Positions 46,462 to 56,552 of a DNA stretch of 64,000 nucleotides are shown here, piece after piece. Origin of the DNA: Candidatus Latescibacterota bacterium (lineage in GTDB: Bacteria > Latescibacterota > UBA2968). Below the pieces are notes generated by a model, which was not told the origin of the DNA, made no database searches, and worked only from the letters and a program-made list of their open reading frames with translations. Made by a program: the position numbers and the translations under genes. Each line of letters begins with the position of its first letter. The stretch's first letter is position 1. The stretch lies in NCBI GenBank assembly GCA_022824945.1, contig JAJDYX010000043.1:62001-126000 (forward strand), written 5' to 3'.

Positions 46462-49400
46462 CTATTGAATCCAGTAGTGCTGACGCTGGAATGGATAGCT
46501 CGGCAAGGAGATGCGACGGCGCGTTTCTCCCGCAAATAGCCCGGCATGAGAAACCGGGAGTCCCGCTTCATACGCCTTCGCTACGGCTTCTACAAACCCG
46601 TCGTCCTCCAGGCTCGACAAGACAACCGGTGGTTCCGCGTCGCCCTCTATCGGATCCAGCACTGCGTTTGGACCAATCTCGATGAGTACATCAATCCCCT
46701 GGTCGGCCAGCTTCTTCATGCATTTGTCGAATGCCACTGGCGCCTGCGCTTGCCGATGCCAGTATGCTGCATCAAGGTTCTCGATCTCTCCTGTTACACT
46801 GCTCACCAGGGTCAAAGATGGCGATGCGATTGTGACGTCTGCGAGGGTGGCTTCCAGACTGTCTGTGTCCCGCTCCAGCGCAACCCGCAAGCCATCCTCC
46901 AGGCTAAAGACACCCGCCGCCTGTGCCGCTGCAATTTCCCCGATGTCGTGTCCGACGACCACGCTGGGCTGAATCCCCACGCTTGACCACAGTGCTGTAA
47001 GCGCGGATTCCAGTGCATAGATGGCTGGCAAGTCAGATAGATCGCCGGTTTGACCGAACATCACGTCCAGCAAGGAGGTGTCCCGCTCTTCCCGGAGTAC
47101 CTTGTCGCAACGGTCCAGAACTACGCGGACTACTGGCTCGCTTTCGTAGAGTTTCTTACCCATGCCGATCCATTGGCTGTCCTGTCCGGTGTACGCGAAG
47201 GCGACCTTTGTCGCCGTATGCGGTTCTGGTCTTTCACCGATCTCTGCGAGTGTCTGTAACTTCTCTCTCAGCGATTCAACATCCTGGAATAGGATGCCGA
47301 CACGGTGATCGTAATGGCTGCGTCCCACACCTGCTGTCCACGCCATGTCGGCAAGCAGGTCCTTATCTTCGGAGGTAAGTTCGTCGAGCCACGATAGGTA
47401 TCGCTCTGTCAGGTCTCGAAGTGCTTCATCGGTTTTTCCCGACAGAGGCAGGAGCCGCGTCTGGCGCGGAGCGCACGCTTCTTCCTCGTTCGGAAGATCC
47501 ATACCCGACGAGAAAACAGGTTGTGCGGAACCCACAGGCGTTGCATCCGGGCTGTCATATCCTTCTACGACAGCATGGGCATTCGTGCCCGATATCCCGA
47601 AGGCACTTACCCCCGCCCGTGGCGGTCGGTCGGGATGGCGCGGCCAGTCCGTCAGGTCTGCTACTACCTGCACCGACAACCGGTCCCAGTCTATATGCGG
47701 ACTCGGATTCTCGAAGTTCAAGTTTTTAGGAATCACCCCTCGCTTCATCGCCAGTACTGCCTTGATCAGAGCCGCAACTCCGGCAGCTGGTTCCAGGTGA
47801 CCGATGTTGGTCTTCACAGAGCCGATCAAAAGCGGACGATCTGCTTCGCGTCCCTTGCCGTAAACCGCAGCCGCTGCCTGCACTTCGATCGGATCGCCCA
47901 ACTCCGACGCACCCCCGTGTGCTTCCAGATAATCCACTTCTGATGGGGCAACGCCTGCCCGCGACAGTGCCTCTTCAATCACCCGCTCCTGCGCCGGACC
48001 GTTTGGCACGGTGGGTCCTGCGCTGGCCCCGTTCTGGTTGACCGCTGACCCGCGGATCACGCCCCAGATGCGGTCGCCATCGGCTTCTGCCTCGCTCAGC
48101 CGTTTGAGGACGATCATCCCACAGCCCTCACCCCGGACGAAGCCATCCGCAGAGGCATCGAAGGTTTTGCACTGCCCTTCCCGCGACAATATCCCCAACT
48201 CCGCCATCTCTTTGGTTAACTCAGGAGACAGAACTGCGTGTGTCCCTCCAACCAGAGCCATATCCACTTCGCCCTCTCGCAAACCCATCACTGCCTGATG
48301 TACCGCGACCAGTGACGACGCGCAGTTGAGTTCCACCGGTATCGTTGGTCCCTCCAAACCGAGAAGGAAAGCAATTCGCCCGACCGTCATGCTCGCGGCA
48401 GTGCTCAGATAACTGATGCCGTGGTCGCTGGCTGTCATCAGGTCCCGGTATTCGCTGGTGGCGATGCCAGCGTATAGCCCGGTGCGACTGCCCCTCAATT
48501 CATCTGGATCTATCCCCGCATCCTCGAGTGCTTGATAGGTTGTCTCCAGCATCATGCGCTGCCGCGGATCCATCATGCGCGCTTCAATCGGCGCAATCCG
48601 AAAGAATCTCGCGTCAAATTGATCAATTCCCTCCACAAATCCGCCCCGGCGATAAGCGGCGTATTCGGGAGGAAGGTCTTTGGCGAGATTGTTCCATGAA
48701 CCGGAATCCCGGCGTCCGTCGGCCACGGCGTCTTTGCCGTTTTCGAGCAGGTGCCAGAAGGCGGAAAGATCCGGGGCGCCGGGGAAGCGGCAGGCCATGC
48801 CCACACTCGCAATACCATTGTCCTCGCGCTGTACTTCCGTCTGTGGTTCTGGCTCGGGTTGCACCTGGGGCGGAGGAGTGGGCGCAGTGCTGACTTCGTC
48901 GAGTTCCTCGATTAGATGGTTGGCGAGACGGGCGATGTCCGGGTAGTCAAATACCACAGTGTTGGGTACCACGTACTCATCGGCAAACGCGCGGTTCAGC
49001 CGGTTTCGCAACTCTACGGCCATCAGCGAGTCCATCCCCAGATCGAAAAATCCCACCGTGGGTTCCGGCGCTGTCGGCAACCTCAGCACCGCCTGTAATT
49101 CCTGCTGCAGGAACGATACCAACAGGGCCTCACGCTCCGCCGCGGGCGTTTCCGCCAGACGGGACATCAGGTCGTCAGCCAGAGCAGGCGAGTCGGCCTC
49201 GTCTTCTGAAATGGTGGAGAGCAGATCCTCCAGCAGGGGCATACGGTATTCCAGGCTCTCCCCGTAAGACGACCAATCGGCCGCCAGCACGACGGATGTC
49301 GCGGCGTCCTGGCGCACCAGTTGATCAAATGCCCTGAGACCTTGCTGCGGCGTGATCCAATCCGTTCCTCGCGCTTCCAGCCGTTCGGCAATCCGTTCCC

Positions 49401-52400
49401 GTTGTTCTTCCGCTTCGCCGAGTTCCGACCACGCGCCCCAGGCGATGGTCTGTCCTGGAAGTCCGAGTGCGCGGCGATGCGCGGCGAGTTGATCCAGAAA
49501 CGCATTGGCCGCCGCGTGGTTCGACTGGCCCGGATTGCCCAGCACGCCGGCCACGCTGGAGAAGAGGACAAACATATCCAGATCGCGGTCCACTGTCGCG
49601 CGATGCAGATGCCACGCGCCCAGCACCTTCGGCCACAGCACCTGCTCGAATCTTTCCCAACTCTGGTTCCCGAGCGCACCGTCCGACAACACCCCCACGC
49701 TGTGGATTACGCCTCCGAGCGGCGGTAGCGTCTCATCCATTCGCGCCAGCATCTCATCTATTGCATCGGCGTCCGTCACATCTGCGAGTTCTACCTGCAC
49801 TGTCACGCCGCGTTCCCGCAGCCTGCGGATCGTCTCTTCGGCTTCAGGGTCCGGTGCCCGGCGCCCGTTTAGCGCGATTGCACCCGCGCCGCGATCCGCC
49901 AAATAGTCGGCCATTACGCACCCGATCCCACCCAGACCACCTGTTACCAGATAGGTTCGATCCTCTCGCAACCGCCCACTGGTGAGCGGCGAATTCGCAA
50001 AGGCGATTTTTCCGATGTGTCTGCCGTCGCGCATGAACTCAATGGCCCGTCTCGCTTCGGCAAGCGGCCACCTGGTGTGGATGAGCGGCGTTAGTTCTCC
50101 CGCTGCCAGCCGTTCCATGATGTCTCTCAGCAAAGCGCCGGGTCGCGCCGGGTCATCCCCCTTCATGGCATGAAGATTCACGATGTAATAGGCCACATCC
50201 GGCCGTACGGCCGCCATCTCTTCCTCGCTCAGAATGTCCCGCGCCGCCAATTCCACGAACCGGCCACCATGCGCCAGACACGCCAGACTCGCGTCGATGA
50301 AACCCTCCGCCGTCAGGCTGTTCAATACCACATCGACCCCTGCGCCGTCCGTGGCCTCGAGGATTTCCTCCCCGAATTTCGTCTGGCGGCTGTCGAACAC
50401 ATGCTTTACGCCGAGCGAGCGGAGATACGCCTGTTTCGGCGCGCTCGCCGTCGCGAACACCTCCGCTCCCGCCGCCTGCGCCCACTGGATGGCCGCAAGC
50501 CCCACGCCACCCGCGCCTGCGTGAATCAGTACGCGGTCACCGGCTTTCAGCTCCGCGAGTTCGTAAGACAGCGCGACTGACACGAACACCGTCGGCATTG
50601 AGGCGAGCGCCGTGGCGGACAAATCCGGTGGCGCGGGTGCCAAGAGTTCCGCCCGGGTCACCACCTCCGGCCCGAAGGTGCCGAATGCCAATCCCACGAC
50701 GCGATCGTCCACCGCAACGCTCGCCACCTCGGAGCCAACCTCGATGATATGGCCGCAAAACTCCGTGCCCAGGAATTTCTCGTCAATCAAACCGAGCGCC
50801 GCGAACACATCCCAGAAGTTCAATCCAGCGGCCTCGACAGCCACGCGAACTTCTTTCGACGCCAGCGGCGTCGGCGCCACCTGCAGGTCAGCGATCGCGC
50901 CGTCCTCGCCGACCCCCAGCATCCAGCCCGGGTCTTCGGGCAAAATTATCCGTTCCGTCCCCTCGCCGGTCCGGACAAGGCGGGCTACGCGGCGTCGGCT
51001 GCCGCGGTGTACGATTTGGTCTTCCGTATCGGGATAGAGCAGTTCATTGGCGAGGTCTATCGGCGGTGCCGTAGGCTCGGGATCCAGATCGATCATCTTC
51101 GGCTGCATGTGGGATGCTTCCCGGGCCAGTACCTTTCCGAAACCCCATAGCGTCGCGCCAGCGAGTTCTCCGGCGCGTTCGCGCTCCAGCACTTGCGCGC
51201 CCCGCGTGAGAAACCACAAGCCCTTCTCGGGCGTCACATCGGCGTCGGCCAGACCCTGCGCCAGCGCCAATGCGCTCGCTCCCACTCGTTTCACGTTCTC
51301 CGCCATTTCAGCAGTCGTCGTATCGGGGCCGTGGCCGTCGAGCGCCGCGAAATGCACGACACCGCTGAGTGCCGCATGCCCGGGCAGGTCTTCGAGCAGC
51401 GACCGCCACGATTCTCGGCGCTCCATCTCCAGGGACGTATGGATGACAGCAGTTTTTTCATCCGCCGGACCCTCTCCCGTCGAACCTGCATCGCTCGCCA
51501 GCACAACCGTCTGGTTGCGCGCCGCCAACTCCAGGGCCAGCTCCGCCGCCGCGCCGCCGCGATCCGCCGCCAGAACCCATACTCCGCATCTCTCGGCTAC
51601 GTCCTCGGGTAGCTGCGCCAGAATCACGCCCCTATCCGGCATCTCGGCGGCGTCGGGTCCGCCCAGTCCCAGAATCTCCACGCCTTCGAAACCCACGCTG
51701 CCGAGGGACTGTCGCCATACGTCTGGCCCCGCCAGGGCGTAGGTGGGGCGGCAGTCGTCGGAGAACCGCCACCAGCCGTCCAATTGTCCGAAAGTCATAT
51801 CCAGCCAATCCTGGCCGCAAAGGTTCTCGAGTGCCACGAGATGTCCCGACGGCGCGAGAAGGCTCCGGCAGTGCGTTAGCGTCTCCTCCAGGTACCGCGT
51901 GGCGTGAAGCACATTGGACGCAATCAACAAATCATAACCGTGGGCGTCGAATCCCTGCTCTACGGGGTCTTTTTCGATATCCAGCACCCGGTACTCGATA
52001 CACCCACCACCATCACCGAATAGCCCCTCTGCCTGCGCGAAGAAACCCGCCGAGATATCCGTGTACATGTAGTCGTACCGCCCTTCGGGAAGCTCCGGCA
52101 GGACGGATTCGGTCGCCGATCCGGTACCCGCCCCGACCTCAATCACTCTCAAGCGCCGTCCTTCGGGCAACCCGGCTACAAGTGTGCGCACCGCGTCTCC
52201 CAGCATCCGGTTCGACGCTCGATATATCGGTGCCTTGAAATAGAGATCCGCGGCGCTGGGTTCTCCGCTACCGAAGAGAAGCGACAGCGGATCCTCCTCG
52301 CCGCGAAGCACTTCCGCCAGGGCACCCGCGCTTCTGCGAAAAATCCCGATCTCGCTTGAAGCATACGAGTAACGCTCGCTCACTTGTGCCGCGAACTGCT

Positions 52401-55400
52401 CGGGATTGCCCGGAATTCCTTCTGGCAAGGGATCTCCAGCCCCTACGGCAACGACAAAATCTTCGCCCGCCGCCTCCAGAACGCCTGCGCGAGCCAGTAT
52501 CTCGAGCATCCGGCGGAACAGACGGCTGTGTTCATCCAGGACTCCCAGGCGCTGCCGCAAATCTTCGGGATCTACGGCGGTGCCCGCCTTCCTCTCCCAT
52601 CCGAGTTTCTCCAGGGCCGAGAGCGCAAAATGCCGCGCCATGCACGAGAGGTCCGCCAACCAGGCGGGCCTCAATCCGGCGTCGACTCCTTCCGCCGCCA
52701 GGTAGTCGGAGAACAGCTCCCACCGGTCCGCAACCTCTCCCGGACTCGGGAGGAAATCCGCTGGCAGCAGTCCCGGCGCAAGGGAGCTTTCGCGCCACAT
52801 GACCTCGTAGAGCAGTTCCTGCACCCCTTCCACTGCCGAGAGCAGCGCCGCCCGCGTCGCGCGCTTCACCATGAATCCGCTCAATTCGCCGATCGGGACC
52901 CCACTCTGGTCGTAGAGAAGGAAATCCCCCACGAAGACCTCCGGCGATCCGCCGGTTTCGGCATCCGGTCCCCGATTCTTCGAAGCCTCCCGCATGCGCA
53001 CATGGCAGAGAAACCGATCCGGTAGCCGATCCGGCAGCCACAGCCGCTCCCAGCCGAACGGCAGATAGGTGATTCCGTCTTCGGCTCCACCCGGATTGCG
53101 CGCGGCTCCCATCACCTGAAAGCAACCGTCGAGCAGGAGCGGGTGTACGTCGAGATCGTTCCCGCCGAGAGCTTCGGGAAAACACACTTCCCCCAATGCC
53201 TCACCCTCCCGGGACCAGACCATCCTCAGCGTGCGGAACGATGGGCCGAGATCGATCCCGACGCCCGCCTTGGCGCGATAAAACGCCGGCACGTCCTCGG
53301 GCGACAGACCGGCCTTCAGACTTTCCAGATCCACCTGCTCAGAGGCTTGCCTTGCGCCGGTATCCGATGGCGCGCGACATTCCGCGTGCAGCGTCCAATC
53401 CTCCTCGGCCTCTCCTTTGCTGAATATTCGAACGAGGCGCGAGGGCGCCTCCTCCGGAGCCTCGAGCAGAACCTGCATTTCCCGGCCCCTGCCTTCATCG
53501 TTATCCGCACTCTCCTCCGGAAAGATCAGCGCATTGTGCAGTTGCATTTCCTCGATGACCATCGATCCGCTTCTCTCGGCGGTGGATGCCGATATCGCCA
53601 TTGCCCCATAGAGCGCGCCCGGGGCTATGACACGGCCGAACACCCGGTGATCGTTCAGCCAAGTCGGGTCTGAGGGGAACACTTCTGTCTCGAACGCAAT
53701 TTCGCCGCTGGCGGATTCATGCCTCTCGCCCAGGAGGGGATGACCGGCGCTTTGCCGCCGTCGTTTCGGCGCTTCGACCCAGTAGCGTTCGCGCTGGAAA
53801 GGATAGCCCGGCAGCGAAATACGGCGCCGGGTTTCACCTGCGAACAGTCCGGCAAAGGACACTGAAAGACCCGCTTCATAAGCATTTGCAACTGCCGCTG
53901 TAAATGCGCGGTCGGCTTCTGCTTGCGACACTTTGGACGAGGGACGCAATAAGCTCGGTAGCGCAACAGGAGGACCCCCTGCCGTGTCTGGCCACGACAG
54001 GGTCGCCATTGTACTCAGCACGGCGTGCGGACCGACTTCAATAACCAGATCGACGTCCAGCCCAGCCAATGTCTCGATGCTTGGCGCGAATGCCACTGGC
54101 TTTCGCGTGTGCTGACGCCAATACGCACTATCCTGACGTTTTCCCGTTTCCAGCACCTGACCCGTCACATTGCTCACCAGGGTGAGCGATGGGGGCGCGA
54201 TCTCGATCTCTGAGACTATGGCATCCAGTTTGTCCAGCATCGGCTCTACCAACGCGCTGTGGAATGCGTGCGTGGTGTGCAAGCGGCTGACCCGAATGTC
54301 TTGCGCGAGGAAGAGCTTGGAGATCACCTCGATCTCTTCTTCAGGACCGCTCACCACCTGATGCGCGCCATTGTATGCCGCAATGCTCAGTCCCACGCCT
54401 GTGGAAGCTGCGTTCAGTTCGTCGAGGGCTGATTCTACCTGTGACACGTCCGCAAAAATGGCCGCCATGGCCCCACCACCGGGCAGTGTCGCTGTCAGTT
54501 CACCTCTCGCCGTAGCAAATCGCACACCTTCTTCTATGCTAAAGACACCCGCGGCTTGTGCCGCTGCCAGTTCTCCAAGGCTGTGCCCGAGTACTACGCT
54601 GGGCTGAATTCCCACGCTTTTCCAGAGTGCTGTCAGCGCGCATTCTATCGCAAAAATGGCTGGCTGTGTCCACTCCTGGTCGGATAAATCACCAGCGCGA
54701 CCGAACATCACATCGAGCAATGAGGCACCTCGCGCTTTCCGCAACACGGCGTCGCATTGGTCCAGCACTGCCCGCACTACTGGTTCGGTGTGGTACAGGT
54801 GCTCGCCCATGCCGACCCACTGGCTACCCTGTCCGGTATATACAAATGCGATTTTGGAGGGCGTTTGCGGTGCAGGTCTCGTGCTGATCTCTGCGAGTGC
54901 ATTCAGGCTCTCGCGCAGCGATGCGCCATCGCTGAATACGATGCCCGCGCGGTGAGGGAAATGGCTTCGTCCCACGCCGGCTGTCCACGCCATGTCGGCA
55001 AGCAGGGCTTCATCTTCGGAAGCAAAATCGCGTTTCAGGTACTGCCTCGCCAGGTCTCGAAGCGCTTCATCGGATTTTCCCGATAGCGGCAGCAATCGCG
55101 TCCTGCGCGCGTCGAGTTCTTCCTCTGGCGGTAGCACTGACTTCGGTAGAGAAATGGCAACAGGCCGTGCGGGTCCCACGGGTAAATACTCTTCATCACT
55201 GCTTTTTGGTGTTCCGTACCCCTCCACTATGACATGCGCGTTTGTGCCCGACCATCCGAACGAATTCACTCCCGCAATCGGTGGTCGTTCGGCGTTGAGC
55301 GGCCAGTCCATTGCCTCGGAAGTCACTCGTAGAGGTAGTCGATCCCAGTCCATGTTCGGATTGGGATTCTCGAAGTGCAGATGCTTTGGGATCACGCCCT

Positions 55401-56526
55401 GCTTCATCGAGAGTACGGTCTTGATCAGGCCCGCAACCCCCGCGGTTGGCTCCAGATGACCGATATTTGTTTTTACCGAGCCGACGAGTATCGGGTTGTT
55501 CGCCTCGCGCCCCTTGCCGTACACCGCTGCTGTCGCGTTTATCTCAATGGGGTCGCCCACCTCTGTGCCCGTTCCGTGTGCCTCCACATAATCGACTTCC
55601 GATGGCAGAATTCCCGCCCGCGATAGTGCCTCTTCGATCACGCGCTCCTGTGCCGGACCGTTTGGTACCGTCAGGCCTGTACTCGCGCCATCCTGGTTTA
55701 CCGCGGTGCTTCGGATGACGGCCCAGATGTGATCGCCATCGGCCTCTGCTTCGCTCAGCCGTTTGAGGACCACGATGCCGCAGCCTTCACCTCGCACGAA
55801 GCCGTTCGCAGACGCATCAAATGCCTTGCATTGCCCGTCTGGCGACAACATCCCGGCATTTCCCCGCAGTTCGGTTAGCCGCCCGGAAAGGATCGCCTGC
55901 ACCCCGCCCGCCAGTGCCAGGTCCGCTTTGCCCTGCTGCAATTCAGCAACCGCCTGGTTCGTCGCAACCAGCGACGAGGAACAGGCGGTATCTACCGCCA
56001 TTGCCGGTCCCCCCAGACCCAATGCGAAGGCTACTCGACCTATGGCTGTGTTCAGAGAGGTGCCCGCGACAGAGAAGAGGCTGGCGGAAGGCTCGGCAGT
56101 TCTGCTGGATCCCAGAATTACGCCCCGGTAATCGTTGTTGCTGATTCCCGCGTACACACCGGTGCGGGTACCCTTTAGCCGATCTGGATCTATTCCCGCG
56201 TCCTCGAGAGCTTGCCAGCTCATCTCCAGCATCATTCGCTGCTGGGGATCCAACAATTGCGCTTCGACCGGCGAAATGCGGAAGAAGGTGGCGTCGAACT
56301 GGTCGATGTCATCGACGAAGGCGCCGAAACGGCAGGCGTCGTTCTGCACCTCAGCGTTTGGGAAGAGCGTGCCCACGCGACCGACGCCAGAGCCTGGGGC
56401 CCCTTCTGTCACGGCGTTCTGACCGGCTTCGAGCAGACGCCAGAAGGCAGAGATATTCGGCGCGTTGGGAAATCGACACGCCATACCTATGATCGCTATT
56501 GGTTGGTCTGATTTATCCGGCTTCAT
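46462..56526 (-). CDS. Type I polyketide synthase, one full module plus a truncated second module
   Basis: 3354 residues. Module 1: KS 8-435 (Cys182 in DTACSSS, His317, His357), AT 560-860 (Ser649 in GHSLGE; HAFHS 753-757, malonyl type), DH 928-1230 (His960, Asp1133), methyltransferase 1425-1620 (EVGAGTGSA), structural KR half 1640-1860, ER 1890-2178 (HAGAGGVGL), KR 2188-2365 (TGGLGGIG; catalytic Tyr replaced by His2337), ACP 2465-2545 (Ser2500). Module 2: KS 2568-2990 (Cys2735, His2870, His2910), then an AT remnant 3105-3300 with GHDIGE (Asp3194 for Ser) and about 90 residues missing, including the HAFHS region. No ACP follows. GGAGGTG precedes the start. The product is inferred to be a reduced, possibly methyl-branched acyl chain. 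Confidence 0.95.
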   Translation of the reverse strand: MKPDKSDQPIAIIGMACRFPNAPNISAFWRLLEAGQNAVTEGAPGSGVGRVGTLFPNAEVQNDACRFGAFVDDIDQFDATFFRISPVEAQLLDPQQRMMLEMSWQALEDAGIDPDRLKGTRTGVYAGISNNDYRGVILGSSRTAEPSASLFSVAGTSLNTAIGRVAFALGLGGPAMAVDTACSSSLVATNQAVAELQQGKADLALAGGVQAILSGRLTELRGNAGMLSPDGQCKAFDASANGFVRGEGCGIVVLKRLSEAEADGDHIWAVIRSTAVNQDGASTGLTVPNGPAQERVIEEALSRAGILPSEVDYVEAHGTGTEVGDPIEINATAAVYGKGREANNPILVGSVKTNIGHLEPTAGVAGLIKTVLSMKQGVIPKHLHFENPNPNMDWDRLPLRVTSEAMDWPLNAERPPIAGVNSFGWSGTNAHVIVEGYGTPKSSDEEYLPVGPARPVAISLPKSVLPPEEELDARRTRLLPLSGKSDEALRDLARQYLKRDFASEDEALLADMAWTAGVGRSHFPHRAGIVFSDGASLRESLNALAEISTRPAPQTPSKIAFVYTGQGSQWVGMGEHLYHTEPVVRAVLDQCDAVLRKARGASLLDVMFGRAGDLSDQEWTQPAIFAIECALTALWKSVGIQPSVVLGHSLGELAAAQAAGVFSIEEGVRFATARGELTATLPGGGAMAAIFADVSQVESALDELNAASTGVGLSIAAYNGAHQVVSGPEEEIEVISKLFLAQDIRVSRLHTTHAFHSALVEPMLDKLDAIVSEIEIAPPSLTLVSNVTGQVLETGKRQDSAYWRQHTRKPVAFAPSIETLAGLDVDLVIEVGPHAVLSTMATLSWPDTAGGPPVALPSLLRPSSKVSQAEADRAFTAAVANAYEAGLSVSFAGLFAGETRRRISLPGYPFQRERYWVEAPKRRRQSAGHPLLGERHESASGEIAFETEVFPSDPTWLNDHRVFGRVIAPGALYGAMAISASTAERSGSMVIEEMQLHNALIFPEESADNDEGRGREMQVLLEAPEEAPSRLVRIFSKGEAEEDWTLHAECRAPSDTGARQASEQVDLESLKAGLSPEDVPAFYRAKAGVGIDLGPSFRTLRMVWSREGEALGEVCFPEALGGNDLDVHPLLLDGCFQVMGAARNPGGAEDGITYLPFGWERLWLPDRLPDRFLCHVRMREASKNRGPDAETGGSPEVFVGDFLLYDQSGVPIGELSGFMVKRATRAALLSAVEGVQELLYEVMWRESSLAPGLLPADFLPSPGEVADRWELFSDYLAAEGVDAGLRPAWLADLSCMARHFALSALEKLGWERKAGTAVDPEDLRQRLGVLDEHSRLFRRMLEILARAGVLEAAGEDFVVAVGAGDPLPEGIPGNPEQFAAQVSERYSYASSEIGIFRRSAGALAEVLRGEEDPLSLLFGSGEPSAADLYFKAPIYRASNRMLGDAVRTLVAGLPEGRRLRVIEVGAGTGSATESVLPELPEGRYDYMYTDISAGFFAQAEGLFGDGGGCIEYRVLDIEKDPVEQGFDAHGYDLLIASNVLHATRYLEETLTHCRSLLAPSGHLVALENLCGQDWLDMTFGQLDGWWRFSDDCRPTYALAGPDVWRQSLGSVGFEGVEILGLGGPDAAEMPDRGVILAQLPEDVAERCGVWVLAADRGGAAAELALELAARNQTVVLASDAGSTGEGPADEKTAVIHTSLEMERRESWRSLLEDLPGHAALSGVVHFAALDGHGPDTTTAEMAENVKRVGASALALAQGLADADVTPEKGLWFLTRGAQVLERERAGELAGATLWGFGKVLAREASHMQPKMIDLDPEPTAPPIDLANELLYPDTEDQIVHRGSRRRVARLVRTGEGTERIILPEDPGWMLGVGEDGAIADLQVAPTPLASKEVRVAVEAAGLNFWDVFAALGLIDEKFLGTEFCGHIIEVGSEVASVAVDDRVVGLAFGTFGPEVVTRAELLAPAPPDLSATALASMPTVFVSVALSYELAELKAGDRVLIHAGAGGVGLAAIQWAQAAGAEVFATASAPKQAYLRSLGVKHVFDSRQTKFGEEILEATDGAGVDVVLNSLTAEGFIDASLACLAHGGRFVELAARDILSEEEMAAVRPDVAYYIVNLHAMKGDDPARPGALLRDIMERLAAGELTPLIHTRWPLAEARRAIEFMRDGRHIGKIAFANSPLTSGRLREDRTYLVTGGLGGIGCVMADYLADRGAGAIALNGRRAPDPEAEETIRRLRERGVTVQVELADVTDADAIDEMLARMDETLPPLGGVIHSVGVLSDGALGNQSWERFEQVLWPKVLGAWHLHRATVDRDLDMFVLFSSVAGVLGNPGQSNHAAANAFLDQLAAHRRALGLPGQTIAWGAWSELGEAEEQRERIAERLEARGTDWITPQQGLRAFDQLVRQDAATSVVLAADWSSYGESLEYRMPLLEDLLSTISEDEADSPALADDLMSRLAETPAAEREALLVSFLQQELQAVLRLPTAPEPTVGFFDLGMDSLMAVELRNRLNRAFADEYVVPNTVVFDYPDIARLANHLIEELDEVSTAPTPPPQVQPEPEPQTEVQREDNGIASVGMACRFPGAPDLSAFWHLLENGKDAVADGRRDSGSWNNLAKDLPPEYAAYRRGGFVEGIDQFDARFFRIAPIEARMMDPRQRMMLETTYQALEDAGIDPDELRGSRTGLYAGIATSEYRDLMTASDHGISYLSTAASMTVGRIAFLLGLEGPTIPVELNCASSLVAVHQAVMGLREGEVDMALVGGTHAVLSPELTKEMAELGILSREGQCKTFDASADGFVRGEGCGMIVLKRLSEAEADGDRIWGVIRGSAVNQNGASAGPTVPNGPAQERVIEEALSRAGVAPSEVDYLEAHGGASELGDPIEVQAAAAVYGKGREADRPLLIGSVKTNIGHLEPAAGVAALIKAVLAMKRGVIPKNLNFENPSPHIDWDRLSVQVVADLTDWPRHPDRPPRAGVSAFGISGTNAHAVVEGYDSPDATPVGSAQPVFSSGMDLPNEEEACAPRQTRLLPLSGKTDEALRDLTERYLSWLDELTSEDKDLLADMAWTAGVGRSHYDHRVGILFQDVESLREKLQTLAEIGERPEPHTATKVAFAYTGQDSQWIGMGKKLYESEPVVRVVLDRCDKVLREERDTSLLDVMFGQTGDLSDLPAIYALESALTALWSSVGIQPSVVVGHDIGEIAAAQAAGVFSLEDGLRVALERDTDSLEATLADVTIASPSLTLVSSVTGEIENLDAAYWHRQAQAPVAFDKCMKKLADQGIDVLIEIGPNAVLDPIEGDAEPPVVLSSLEDDGFVEAVAKAYEAGLPVSHAGLFAGETRRRISLPSYPFQRQHYWIQ

Positions 56527-56552
56527 GTGACACCTCCATGTTCGCGCGGGTT

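Noticed and set aside
47550..48830. KS2 as an inactive, non-elongating KS
   Set aside because: The Cys and both His residues are present, so inactivity cannot be claimed from sequence alone.
46500..56500. Many long open frames antisense to or overlapping the PKS gene
   Set aside because: They are a by-product of high GC in a long gene; none shows a recognisable protein motif or ribosome site.
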